From contig NZ_JAAGLU010000048.1 in NCBI RefSeq assembly GCF_010550245.1, positions 1 to 62,112 on the forward strand: 62,112 bases of DNA. The letters run 5' to 3'. The translations under genes and the position numbers were made by a program. This document shows, piece after piece, positions 17,096 to 25,136 of the stretch. The stretch's first letter is position 1; every line of letters starts with the position of its first letter. The notes beneath the pieces were generated by a model, which did not search any database, was not told where the DNA came from, and saw only the letters and a program-made list of their open reading frames with translations. The stretch is from Streptomyces sp. SID12501. Lineage in GTDB: Bacteria; Actinomycetota; Actinomycetes; Streptomycetales; Streptomycetaceae.

Positions 17096-17414
17096 CGGCG
17101 AGCAGGGCTGCTCCGGCGCCGTGCCGTTGCAGCCGGTCCTGGAGCCGCTCGAACGCGAGGCGGCCCGCGGCGTCCCATACGACCGGCTCGCCGTCCAGCG
17201 CTGTCGCGTCCGGTAGTTGTGCGGTCCCGGCGACTACCTCGGGGAAGGGCGGCCCCATCTCGGTGCCGCGCCTCGAGCGCAGTACCACCCGCCCCGCGTC
17301 GATGGAGACCTGGGCCTGTCACCTGTCCCACTTCGGCTCTCCCGCCCACCCCGGCAGCCGGCCTGGGTCGGGCACCGGGGCGGCGAGCATCGGTTGCGGC
17401 AGTGTCCACGTCAC
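17096..17414 (-). pseudogene. ATP-dependent DNA ligase, N-terminal remnant (copy 1)
   Basis: From GTG 17412-17414 the frame gives TWTLPQPMLAAPVPDPGRLP then WAGEPKWDR, stop, and QAQVSIDAGRVVLRSRRGTE MG.. up to LDGEPVVWDAAGRLAFERLQ. The nucleotidylation motif KxDG is damaged (KWDR) and followed by an in-frame TGA; the protein ends where the NmrA fragment begins. About 110 residues of a ~310-residue ligase remain. A second, shorter copy lies at 22100-22325. The interval 17415-17702 shares the homology upstream of that copy but has no gene. Confidence 0.75.
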
Positions 17415-17702
17415 AGCCCATGCCTTCCACCCAGCCGGCCCGTCGGTCAACCGAGTGCGCGTACGCACCTGACCACCGGCCCGACCATGGACCCGTCCAC
17501 GGCAGGTCAGTGCACTGCAACACCTCGGCGGGGGCTGTGTGCTGAGCTTCTGGCGCACGTCCAGGCGGCGCAGCCGGACACCGGGCTGCCCGGATCCCGT
17601 GTCGTACGGTCTGGTGTCGCGGCCGCCCACCGTCCGCAACGGATCTCACCGAACCCGGCGGTGCCGCCGGTACGGCCGAAAGATCTGAACCGATACAGGG
17701 AA

Positions 17703-18821
17703 TCAGGCCGCGACGAGCTCCTGCTCGCGGTCCGGCGTCTTGACCGTGGGCTTCTTGTTCGGCAGCGAGAGCCGGAAGACCTTGTGCCACGCGGAGAGCA
17801 CCTGCTTGGGCAGCGGCCCGGTGACGTACTCCAGCTCGTACTTTTCGAACAGCGCGCGCACCTTCACCGCGACCTCGGCGTACCGGTTGCTCGGCAGGTC
17901 CGGGAACAGGTGGTGCTCGATCTGGTGCGACAGGTTGCCGGTCATGAAGTGCATGGCTTTGCTGCCGCTGATGTTCGCCGAGCCCATCATCTGGCGCAGG
18001 TACCACTGGCCGCGGGTCTCGCCCTTGATCGAGCGGCGCTCGAAGACCTGTACGCCCTCGGGGAAGTGCCCGCACATGATCACCGAGTGGGTCCAGATGT
18101 TGCGGACCAGGTTCGCGGTGAACGTGGCGGCGAGCGTGGTGAGGAACGACGGGCCCGACAGCAGCGGGTGGATCACGTAGTCCTTGAGCACCTGCTTGCG
18201 GATCTTGCGGCCCACGGCCTTGGCCCGCGCGCGGAACTCGGGGTTCTTGCGGCGGCGCTTTTGCAGGTTCTTGGCGAGCTCCAGGTCGTACGCTGCGATG
18301 CCGTACTCGAAGAAGCAGGCGTTGAGGAAGTTCCACAGCGGCTGGCCGAGGTGGAACGGGTGCCACCTCTGGTCCTCGTCGACGCGCATGATGCCGTAGC
18401 CGAGGTCGTTGTCCTTGCCGATCACGTTGGTGTACGTGTGGTGCAGCTCGTTGTGCGAGTGCTTCCACTGCTCGGACGGCGAGGCGTGATCCCACTCCCA
18501 GGTGGTGGAGTGGATCTTCGGGTCCCGCATCCAGTCCCACTGGCCGTGCAGGACGTTGTGGCCGATCTCCATGTTGTCCATGATCTTCGCCACGGACAGA
18601 CCGGCGGTGCCGAGCAGCCAAGCGGGCGGGAAGATCGAGAACAGCAGCACGCCCCTGCTGACCAGCTCGAGCTTGCGTTGCGCCGAGATGACCTTACAGA
18701 TGTAGGCGGCGTCTTTCTCGCCGCGGACGGCGATCACCTCGTCGCGGATCGCGTCCAGCTCGCGGCCGAGCTCCTCGATCTGCTCCGCGGTCAGGTGGGC
18801 GGTGGGGTCGGTGGCGGTCAA
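17703..18821 (-). CDS. Acyl-CoA desaturase, membrane di-iron type (372 aa)
   Basis: TTG 18819-18821 is selected because TAGGAG lies five bases upstream; protein begins TATDPTAHLTAEQIEELGRE. The three histidine boxes are present: GHNVLHGQW (HxxxH), HSHNELHHTYTN (HxxHH) and LSHQIEHHLFPDLP (HxxHH), with hydrophobic segments between for four membrane helices. It inserts a cis double bond into fatty acyl chains using O2 and electrons. The ferredoxin reductase 7 bp upstream on the same strand is its obvious electron donor, as in the mycobacterial DesA3 system. Divergent PucR-type gene probably controls both. Confidence 0.9.
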   Translation of the reverse strand: MTATDPTAHLTAEQIEELGRELDAIRDEVIAVRGEKDAAYICKVISAQRKLELVSRGVLLFSIFPPAWLLGTAGLSVAKIMDNMEIGHNVLHGQWDWMRDPKIHSTTWEWDHASPSEQWKHSHNELHHTYTNVIGKDNDLGYGIMRVDEDQRWHPFHLGQPLWNFLNACFFEYGIAAYDLELAKNLQKRRRKNPEFRARAKAVGRKIRKQVLKDYVIHPLLSGPSFLTTLAATFTANLVRNIWTHSVIMCGHFPEGVQVFERRSIKGETRGQWYLRQMMGSANISGSKAMHFMTGNLSHQIEHHLFPDLPSNRYAEVAVKVRALFEKYELEYVTGPLPKQVLSAWHKVFRLSLPNKKPTVKTPDREQELVAA

Positions 18822-18828
18822 GGTGCTC

Positions 18829-19884
18829 CTACCGTTCGATGTCGCAGGGGCCCGCCGCGGCGGACACGCAGGTCTGGATGAGGACGCCCGGCTCGGCCTC
18901 GGTGATCTCGCCGGTGCGCAGGTCGCGGACGGCGCCCGCCTTGAGCGGCGTGACGCAGCCGAAGCAGATGCCCATGCGGCACCCGGAGGGCATGAGCACG
19001 CCGGCCTCCTCGCCGATGTCCAGCAACGGAGTGGCGCCGTCCGCGTCGACGGTCTTGCCGGTGGTGCTGAACGTGACCTCGCCACCGTCGCCGACGACGG
19101 CGATGCCGGGGCGGAAGCGTTCGGTGTGCAGGCGCTCTTGTGCGCCGTGCTCGGTCCAGCGCTCTTCGGCGGCGTCGAGCAGGCCCGCGGGCCCACAGGC
19201 CCAGGTCTCGCGCTCGGTCCAGTCGGGTACGAGTTCGTCGAGACGGGCGATGTCGAGCACGCCGTCCGTGTCGGTGTGCACCTCGGTGAGCCGCAGGTTC
19301 TTGTCCGCGACCAGGCCGTGCAGTTCGTTGCGGAAGATCACGTCTTGCGGCTGTGGCGCCGAGTGGACCATGACGACGTCGTCGAACTCGGTGTCGCGCA
19401 GCATGCCCATCACGGGCGTGATGCCGCTGCCGGCCGTCAGGAAGAGCACCTTGGCGGGCTTGGCCTGCGGCAGCACGAAGTCACCGGTCGGCTGGTCGAG
19501 CTGGATCAGCGTGCCCGGTTTCGCCCTGCGGACCAGGTGGTTGCTGACCTTGCCGTCCGGGATCGCCTTCACGGTGATCGTGACGCGGCCGTCCTGGCGG
19601 CTTGTCGGTGAGGTGATGGAGTAGGCACGCCACAGGCGCACCCCGTCGACGTCGACCCCGATGCGCACGTACTGACCGGCTGTGTGGCCGCGCCAGCCCC
19701 GTCCCGGCCTGATCACGATGGTCGCTGCGTCACCCGTCTCGGGGTGCACGGCCTCGATGCGCCCACGCAGGTCAGCGCCCGCACGCAGCGGGCCGACCAG
19801 GTCGAGGTAGTCCGACGGCAGTAGCGGCGTCGTGACCATCTCCAGCAGTTTCCACGCCCTGCTGCGGAGGGCTGTACTCGTCAT
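18829..19884 (-). CDS. Ferredoxin reductase with C-terminal 2Fe-2S domain (351 aa)
   Basis: ATG 19882-19884 gives MTSTALRSRAWKLLEMVTTP; only a short-spaced GGAG is visible, so the start is less sure. FAD binding is marked by RLWRAYSITSP, NAD(P)H binding by LTAGSGITPVMGML and ETWACGPAGLL, and the plant-type 2Fe-2S cluster by SGCRMGICFGC (C-x4-C-x2-C) with the fourth cysteine in LIQTCVSAA. It passes electrons from NAD(P)H to the adjacent desaturase. Stop codon and the desaturase start are 7 bp apart, so the two are co-translated. Confidence 0.9.
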   Translation of the reverse strand: MTSTALRSRAWKLLEMVTTPLLPSDYLDLVGPLRAGADLRGRIEAVHPETGDAATIVIRPGRGWRGHTAGQYVRIGVDVDGVRLWRAYSITSPTSRQDGRVTITVKAIPDGKVSNHLVRRAKPGTLIQLDQPTGDFVLPQAKPAKVLFLTAGSGITPVMGMLRDTEFDDVVMVHSAPQPQDVIFRNELHGLVADKNLRLTEVHTDTDGVLDIARLDELVPDWTERETWACGPAGLLDAAEERWTEHGAQERLHTERFRPGIAVVGDGGEVTFSTTGKTVDADGATPLLDIGEEAGVLMPSGCRMGICFGCVTPLKAGAVRDLRTGEITEAEPGVLIQTCVSAAAGPCDIER

Positions 19885-19950
19885 GACTCCAGCTTGCTGC
19901 GCCTCAGGGCGTAAAGTCCTGACCGCAGGACGTGAATCTGGTCGACTGAA

Positions 19951-19967
19951 TTGTTCACAGGGAACAA
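19951..19967. promoter_or_regulatory. Inverted repeat TTGTTC-n5-GAACAA in the desaturase/pucR divergent region
   Basis: TTGTTCACAGGGAACAA has perfect 6-bp arms and sits 4 bases before the PucR-type start codon and 67 bases before the reductase start. A likely operator for the divergent regulator. Confidence 0.5.
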
Positions 19968-19970
19968 AAA

Positions 19971-21110
19971 ATGGGGCATGCAATCAGGAGGGCCAGCGAA
20001 CTGGCCCTGGATGAGACGACGGTCACCGCACTTCGGGCCGCGCTGAAGACCACGGCCGACGAGATCGTCCAGGCGATCATCGACGAGGTCCCTTCCTACG
20101 CCAACGCCCTTTCGGGCCGCATGGGCGCCACCATCCGCCGGGCCGTCCGCACCGCCCTGGGGCACTACCTGGACCTCGCGAGCGGGAACGCCACAGGCGG
20201 CGACGCCGGTGACGCGGCCTACGAGCTGGGGCGCGGCGAGGTGCGCGACGGCCGTTCGATGGACGCCCTGCTCAGCGCCTACCGCGTCGGCGCCCGCGTG
20301 GCCTGGCGATGCCTGGCAGCGGGTGCCGTACCCGCAGGGCTGCCCGCCGCCGAGGTCGCCAAGTTCGCCGAGCTGACCTTCGCCTACATCGACGAGCTCT
20401 CCGCCGCGAGCGCCGCGGGCCACGCCGACGAACTGGGCACCCGGGGCAGGGCCCAGGAGCGCCACCTGGAACACCTGGCCCGCGACCTCCTCGCCGACGC
20501 GAGCCCGGACGTGCTGCTGGCCTCTGTTCAACGGGCCGGGTGGCAGCCTCCGGTTTCACTGACCGCGGTCCTGCTGCCCGCCGCCCAGGCTCGGCCCGCC
20601 TACCGCGCGCTCGACCCGAGCACCCTCGTCCTCGACGATCTGCCGGACGCCACCGGTGTGCTGCTCGTCCCCGATGCCGACCGATCACATCTCTTGCGGC
20701 AGCTGACCGACCGCACCGCCGTGGTCGGCCCGGCCCGGCCATGGACTCGTGCGTCCGCCTCGTACGCACGAGCCGTACGCGCGCGCTCCCTCTCCTCTGA
20801 TATTCGCGACACCGAGGACCACCTGCCCGAGCTGGTGCTGAGCGCCGACGTGGACGCGTTCGCAGACCTGCGTGCCCGAGCCCTCGCACCGTTGCGGACC
20901 TTGCCTGTCGCGACCGCACGGCGGCTGGAGGAGACGTTGCGGGCGTGGCTGCTGCACCAGGGCAGGCGGGACGAGGTGGCGGCGGCGTTGTTCGTCCATC
21001 CCCAGACGGTCCGGTACCGGATGTCGCAGCTGCGGGAGCTGTTTCCGGACCTCGCATCGCCACACCGGGTCCTTGAACTGACGCTGGCGGTCGGTCTTCG
21101 GGTCAGCTGA
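19971..21110 (+). CDS. PucR/CdaR-type helix-turn-helix regulator (379 aa)
   Basis: ATG 19971, with a weak AGGGA eight bases upstream, opens MGHAIRRASELALDETTVTA. The N-terminal ~170 residues are an RsbRD/PucR-like sensor region, the middle a GGDEF-like-derived domain, and the C-terminus the HTH_30 domain: LRAWLLHQGRRDEVAAALFV then HPQTVRYRMSQLRELFPDLA. It is divergent from the desaturase and reductase pair with an 86-bp shared promoter region carrying an inverted repeat, the typical layout for a local activator or repressor of membrane-lipid desaturation. Confidence 0.85.
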   Translation: MGHAIRRASELALDETTVTALRAALKTTADEIVQAIIDEVPSYANALSGRMGATIRRAVRTALGHYLDLASGNATGGDAGDAAYELGRGEVRDGRSMDALLSAYRVGARVAWRCLAAGAVPAGLPAAEVAKFAELTFAYIDELSAASAAGHADELGTRGRAQERHLEHLARDLLADASPDVLLASVQRAGWQPPVSLTAVLLPAAQARPAYRALDPSTLVLDDLPDATGVLLVPDADRSHLLRQLTDRTAVVGPARPWTRASASYARAVRARSLSSDIRDTEDHLPELVLSADVDAFADLRARALAPLRTLPVATARRLEETLRAWLLHQGRRDEVAAALFVHPQTVRYRMSQLRELFPDLASPHRVLELTLAVGLRVS

Positions 21111-21671
21111 CGCGTACTTCGACCGTCCACGACCGCGTCCGCGAGCGGTCCAGGAACCGTGCCTCGTTCTCGGTGCCATCAGCCGGCTCATGCGGCCCGG
21201 GGAAGAGCGGTATCAGCCAGCTGAGACCGGGGCTGACGTGAAGACCGGACAAGGCATCGGGAAGCCCGTCGGGGGCGCTGTCTCTGACAAGCGCGGTGGC
21301 GGATACGGATCGACTGGGTCCGGTGGGCGACGCGCACCGGCCCGCTCGTCGACGCGCTCATCGAGCATCTGGTCGGTGATCCGGTCCGCTATGCCCTGGA
21401 AAACGGCTTTCATGTCGTCGTGGAGGGTGCTGTCCTGGCTGGAGCTGATCCACGGGCGCGCGGCGGGCTGCAGCTGGGTGACCGGCGGGACGGCCAGGCC
21501 GGGTCACCCGAGTCGGGAGGCCGGGCCGCTCGCGCCGGGGACCGCCGTGGTTCTGCGACGGCCCCGTGCCTCTCTTCCGGCAGGTCAACCGGACGACCGA
21601 CCGGGCCGGCCTGGCACACCGCGTGAGGGATGATGGGGATGGAATGACGGAACGTGAGGTCAGGAGCTTCC
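21111..21671. other. Intergenic interval with a possible P-loop kinase remnant
   Basis: 560 bp without a complete gene. On the plus strand 21307-21440 reads RIDWVRWATRTGPLVDALIE followed by HLVGDPVRYALENGFHVVVEG, which recalls the substrate-binding region of AAA_33-type kinases (the FHVVVEG strand), but the Walker A part and both ends are missing. The rest shows nothing recognisable. Confidence 0.3.
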
Positions 21672-22010
21672 ATGGCGAATCGGGTTCACCGGCCCCGTGA
21701 GGACGCGGAGTTCAATTTCGTCCTCGGGATGAGCGGAGTTCCGGTCCTCGCATACTTCACCGGGACATGGCCCAAGGCGATCGAGCCCTGCCGGGTGATG
21801 GACCTCGTCGTGGGTGGCATCGCCGACGACTACACGGGCCGCCTGACGGCCGTCCGCGCCGACATCACGCGTTGTCCGGCTGCGACCGAGCGATACGGGA
21901 TCACCGGAGCCCCGTCCTACGTCCTGCTGAAGGAGGGAGAGGCGGTGGCACACGGCACGGGGCCCATGACCATCACCGAGGTACGGAAGTTCCTGGACGG
22001 CCACCTCTGA
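21672..22010 (+). CDS. Thioredoxin-fold protein without the CxxC motif (112 aa)
   Basis: ATG 21672 follows CAGGAG by about five bases. The fold signature is clear: VPVLAYFTGTWPKAIEPCRV in the place of the active site, RLTAVRADITRCPAATERYG, the cis-Pro loop GITGAPSYVLLKEGEAVAHG and a closing TEVRKFLDGHL helix. The redox motif WCGPC is replaced by WPKAIEPC, leaving one cysteine, so it is unlikely to reduce disulfides in the usual way. Streptomyces genomes carry close homologues, suggesting a retained non-redox or mixed-disulfide function. Stand-alone gene. Confidence 0.8.
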   Translation: MANRVHRPREDAEFNFVLGMSGVPVLAYFTGTWPKAIEPCRVMDLVVGGIADDYTGRLTAVRADITRCPAATERYGITGAPSYVLLKEGEAVAHGTGPMTITEVRKFLDGHL

Positions 22011-22099
22011 GCGGCCGCTGCGGCACGTGGCCGCGACGTCTGTCACGTCTCGTCCATGGGAGCTGCGCCGTCTGAGACACCTTGGGGCTGAGACACCCC

Positions 22100-22325
22100 C
22101 ACAGGTCACATGATCCCGTCCAGCGCTGTCGCGTCCGGCAGCTCGCGGCCCGGCCCCCACCACGGGGAAGGGCGGCCCCATCTCGAGCGCAGTACCACCT
22201 GCCCCGCGTCGACGGAGACCAGCGCACTGAACCTGCCATGACGTCGGCTGTCCCGTCCATCCTGGCAGCAGAGTCGGGTCGGGCACCGGGGTGGCGAGTA
22301 TCGGTTGCGGCAGCGTCCACGTCAC
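22100..22325 (-). pseudogene. ATP-dependent DNA ligase, N-terminal remnant (copy 2)
   Basis: GTG 22323-22325 begins TWTLPQPILATPVPDPTLLP, closely matching the remnant at 17096-17414, then loses frame; nucleotide similarity continues to about 22100 through GGGGAAGGGCGGCCCCATCT. Copy 2 lacks the 17-base stretch around 17266-17282 of copy 1. Upstream similarity extends beyond the start (22326-22445 resembles 17415-17525), so the duplication involved about 350 bp. Both copies are dead. The intervals 22011-22100 and 22445-22521 hold nothing else. Confidence 0.65.
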
Positions 22326-22521
22326 AGCCCATGCCTTCCACCCAGCTGGTGCGTCCGCAAACCGAGTGGTGCACGTGCCCGACCACAGACTCGACGACCG
22401 CCTGGGCACCGCCGGACATCTGCCCCGACAATGGCAGGTCAGCGGCCCCGGCTCGCCGAGGCCGGCCTGTTGTGGGCCGGACGGCGAGCACCGGGCCAAT
22501 CCGGAGCTCGTGGGCCGGCGT

Positions 22522-23736
22522 TCACCGCGGGGTGGGGCTTGTCGTCTTCGGGATCGCCGGTTCGGGCGTCCTGGCCGTGCCCCGTCCGTGTTTCACGGAG
22601 ACGAGGGCGAGGAGCAGGGCCGCGCCGGTCAGCGCCGCGCCGGCTGCGGCGACGGACGGCAGAGCGTGGCCGTGCGCCAGGAGGAAGCCGCCGAGCCAGC
22701 TGCCGAGCGCGATGCCTACGCAGAAGGCGGAGTTGTTGATGGTGAGGGCCATGGTGGGTGATGCCGTGCCCGCGGCGGTCACGATCTGGGTGTTGAGGGC
22801 GGGGATCGTGGCGAAGTAGGCGGCTCCGAGCAGGCAGAACAGTCCGGCCACGATGCCTTGGCCACCGACCGGCAGGGACAGGAGCATCAGGGTGGCTGTG
22901 GCCGTGCCCAGGGTGACGAGTACGGCGGCTCGGGGGGAGTGGTCGGCTGCGCGTCCGCCGACCGTGTTGCCGAGGATGCCGCCGGCGCCGTAGAGGAGGA
23001 GCAGGACGGTGACGGTCTGCGGGCCGAATCCGGCGGACTGTGTGAGGTAGGGGGAGGCGTAGGTGTAGAGGGCGAACACCCCTCCCGTGCCGAGCACGAT
23101 CACCAGGGCGACGAGCAACATCGGCCCGGGAAGGGCCCGTTTGCGTTGGACGGTGTCGGTCGTACCGCCGGACGCGGCGGCCGTCGGCAGCGGGTCGGGG
23201 ACCGTGCACCGCATGAGCAGCGCTCCGGCGGCCAGGCTCAGCGCGGCGAGCGCCCAGAAAGTCGCGCGCCAGCCGAAGGCGTTTCCGATCAGGGTGCCGG
23301 CCGGCACACCGGCCACGCTGGACAGCCCGATGCCGAGGGTGACCTTCGCTCCCCAGGCGGCCCTGCGGTCCGCGGGTGCCATGTCGCGTGCCGCCGCGAC
23401 GAAGGCGGCGATGAGTGTGGAGTGGACCAGCGCGCTCACCACCCGTCCGGCGATCAGCCAGCCGAAGCCGGGCGAGAGTGCGGCGAGTACGTTGCCGAGG
23501 ACGAACACGCCCATCATGCAGGGCATCAGAACGCTCTGGCGGAGCCGGACGGTGGCCGCGGTGACGAACGGTCCGAGCAGGACCACCGCGACGGCGTACA
23601 CACTGATCAGCATGCCGACGGCGCTGAGTGAGACGCCGACGTCCGTGGCTATCGCCGGGAGGATGCCGGCGATGACGCTCTCTGCGGTACCGATACAGAA
23701 GGTGCAGAGCATCATCGCGACGACGGGAAGCGGCAT
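22522..23736 (-). CDS. MFS transporter, DHA1/AraJ type, 12 TM (404 aa)
   Basis: ATG 23734-23736 has AAGGAG nine bases upstream. The protein MPLPVVAMMLCTFCIGTAES has the typical first helix of AraJ/CmlR-type drug exporters; helix 4 RLAGRVVSAL-like GWLIAGRVVSALVHSTLIAA and the helix 5 motif GIGLSSVAGVPAGTLIGNAF (GxxxGPxxGG variant) follow. Twelve hydrophobic segments are evident. It is the most distal gene of the minus-strand cluster unit (VOC, transaldolase-like, BBE, acyltransferase, MFS), so export of the cluster product is the likely role. Confidence 0.8.
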   Translation of the reverse strand: MPLPVVAMMLCTFCIGTAESVIAGILPAIATDVGVSLSAVGMLISVYAVAVVLLGPFVTAATVRLRQSVLMPCMMGVFVLGNVLAALSPGFGWLIAGRVVSALVHSTLIAAFVAAARDMAPADRRAAWGAKVTLGIGLSSVAGVPAGTLIGNAFGWRATFWALAALSLAAGALLMRCTVPDPLPTAAASGGTTDTVQRKRALPGPMLLVALVIVLGTGGVFALYTYASPYLTQSAGFGPQTVTVLLLLYGAGGILGNTVGGRAADHSPRAAVLVTLGTATATLMLLSLPVGGQGIVAGLFCLLGAAYFATIPALNTQIVTAAGTASPTMALTINNSAFCVGIALGSWLGGFLLAHGHALPSVAAAGAALTGAALLLALVSVKHGRGTARTPEPAIPKTTSPTPR

Positions 23737-23877
23737 GAGGGTCTTCTCCTTGTCGGTGCTCTCCTCGTCGGCCGTGTCCGGCAAGAACAGACACGGCTTC
23801 CCCTGCCGGGGTCGCCGTGTCTGTGCCTGGTACGTAGGTGCCGTGCCGCGGGGAGCACGCGTGCTGGACGCGAGGGG

Positions 23878-25080
23878 TCAGGTCGAGCCGACGGTGACGG
23901 GCCGGTCGCTGTCGTCACGCGGCGACGGGACGGCGGCACCCGGTGCCGGGATCGTCCGCCGGGCCCGGCGTGCTCGGGCCCGGACCGCCGGCCGTTCCAC
24001 GCCGATGTACAGCAGCCAGGCCAGCAGCAGGCTGACCGCCGCGACGAGCGCGGCGACGCCGACGGCCTCGGCGAGCGAGTCCTGCGCCCGGAAGCCGAAG
24101 CGTTCCTGCGTGACGGAGAGCAGGATCTGGTGAACCAGGTAGAAGGCGAAGGACACCTCGCCCAGCCAGATCCATACGCGTCCGCTCACCGCGGTGCCGC
24201 GGCCCTGCGCGTCCCGTGCCGCCGCGGCGGAGACGAGCAGGGCGAAGGGGGCCACGACGACGGCGTTCAGGGAGAAGAGGAAGGGGACGTAGAGGCTCAC
24301 CACGTACGCCGCCACCGTGAGGGCCAGGGCGGGCAGTACTCCGAGGCCGATCCACCGGCCGGACAGTACGATCCGGGCCATCAGGATGCCGAGCAGGAAG
24401 TCGAGCACCCGGACGGGCGGAAAAATGTAGACGAGCCACATCTGGGTGATCGAGTGCCCGTACAGCGGCGAGTTGGCGTGATTGGGGCCGAACGTCTCGC
24501 CGGTCGGCAGTAGTTCGACGACCAGGGGCAGCAGCACGATGGCCGCGGCGGTTCCGGCCGCCCACCACCACAGCCGGTCGGCACGAATCCGGCGCACACC
24601 CCGGTACAGGGCGGGGAACAGCAGGTAGAAGACGAGTTCGCAGGAGAGCGACCAACTGGGGTTGTTGATGCTGAAGAACACGTAGTCGTGCGGTATCCAC
24701 GCTTGCAGGAGCAGGAAGTTGGGGATGCCGCTCCCCCAGGTGGCCGACACGTAGGCGTACGAGGCCAGGGCGAGGAAGAAGGTGACGACGTGGTTGGGGT
24801 AGATCTTGACCAGTCGGCGGCCCCAGAACGCACGGGTGGTGTCGTTGTCCCGGGCGGACCAGGTCAGGACGAAGCCGCTGAGGATGAAGAAGAAGGTGAC
24901 GCCCGCCCACCCGCCGTTCTTCATGGCGGAGGCGAACGGGCCGTGGCCCTCGCCCGTCGTGGAGTAGGCCTCGAGCAGCGACAGGTGGAACAGGAAGACG
25001 AGGAAGGCGGCGAAGAACCGCATCCCGGTCAGTGAGGGGAGCCGGGACGCGCGCCCGGGTGCGGCGGATTCAGCGGACAC
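23878..25080 (-). CDS. Membrane acyltransferase 3 family protein, OafA/YrhL-like (400 aa)
   Basis: GTG 25078-25080 is preferred (GAGGTG six bases upstream) over a GTG nine bases earlier that overlaps that site. The sequence LPSLTGMRFFAAFLVFLFHL contains the R-x10-H motif of helix 1, and GVTFFFILSGFVLTWSARDN then FWGRRLVKIYPNHVVTFF follow as in integral O-acyltransferases; about ten TM helices. These enzymes move acyl groups from acyl-CoA to sugars, glycans or natural products at the membrane. It sits between the BBE oxidoreductase (56 bp) and the MFS exporter, consistent with acylation of a secreted cluster product. Confidence 0.85.
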   Translation of the reverse strand: MSAESAAPGRASRLPSLTGMRFFAAFLVFLFHLSLLEAYSTTGEGHGPFASAMKNGGWAGVTFFFILSGFVLTWSARDNDTTRAFWGRRLVKIYPNHVVTFFLALASYAYVSATWGSGIPNFLLLQAWIPHDYVFFSINNPSWSLSCELVFYLLFPALYRGVRRIRADRLWWWAAGTAAAIVLLPLVVELLPTGETFGPNHANSPLYGHSITQMWLVYIFPPVRVLDFLLGILMARIVLSGRWIGLGVLPALALTVAAYVVSLYVPFLFSLNAVVVAPFALLVSAAAARDAQGRGTAVSGRVWIWLGEVSFAFYLVHQILLSVTQERFGFRAQDSLAEAVGVAALVAAVSLLLAWLLYIGVERPAVRARARRARRTIPAPGAAVPSPRDDSDRPVTVGST

Positions 25081-25136
25081 GATGTTCACCTCGGGGTGTG
25101 GGAGTGTCTGGGCGAAGCGGAGCGGACGGGACGGGG

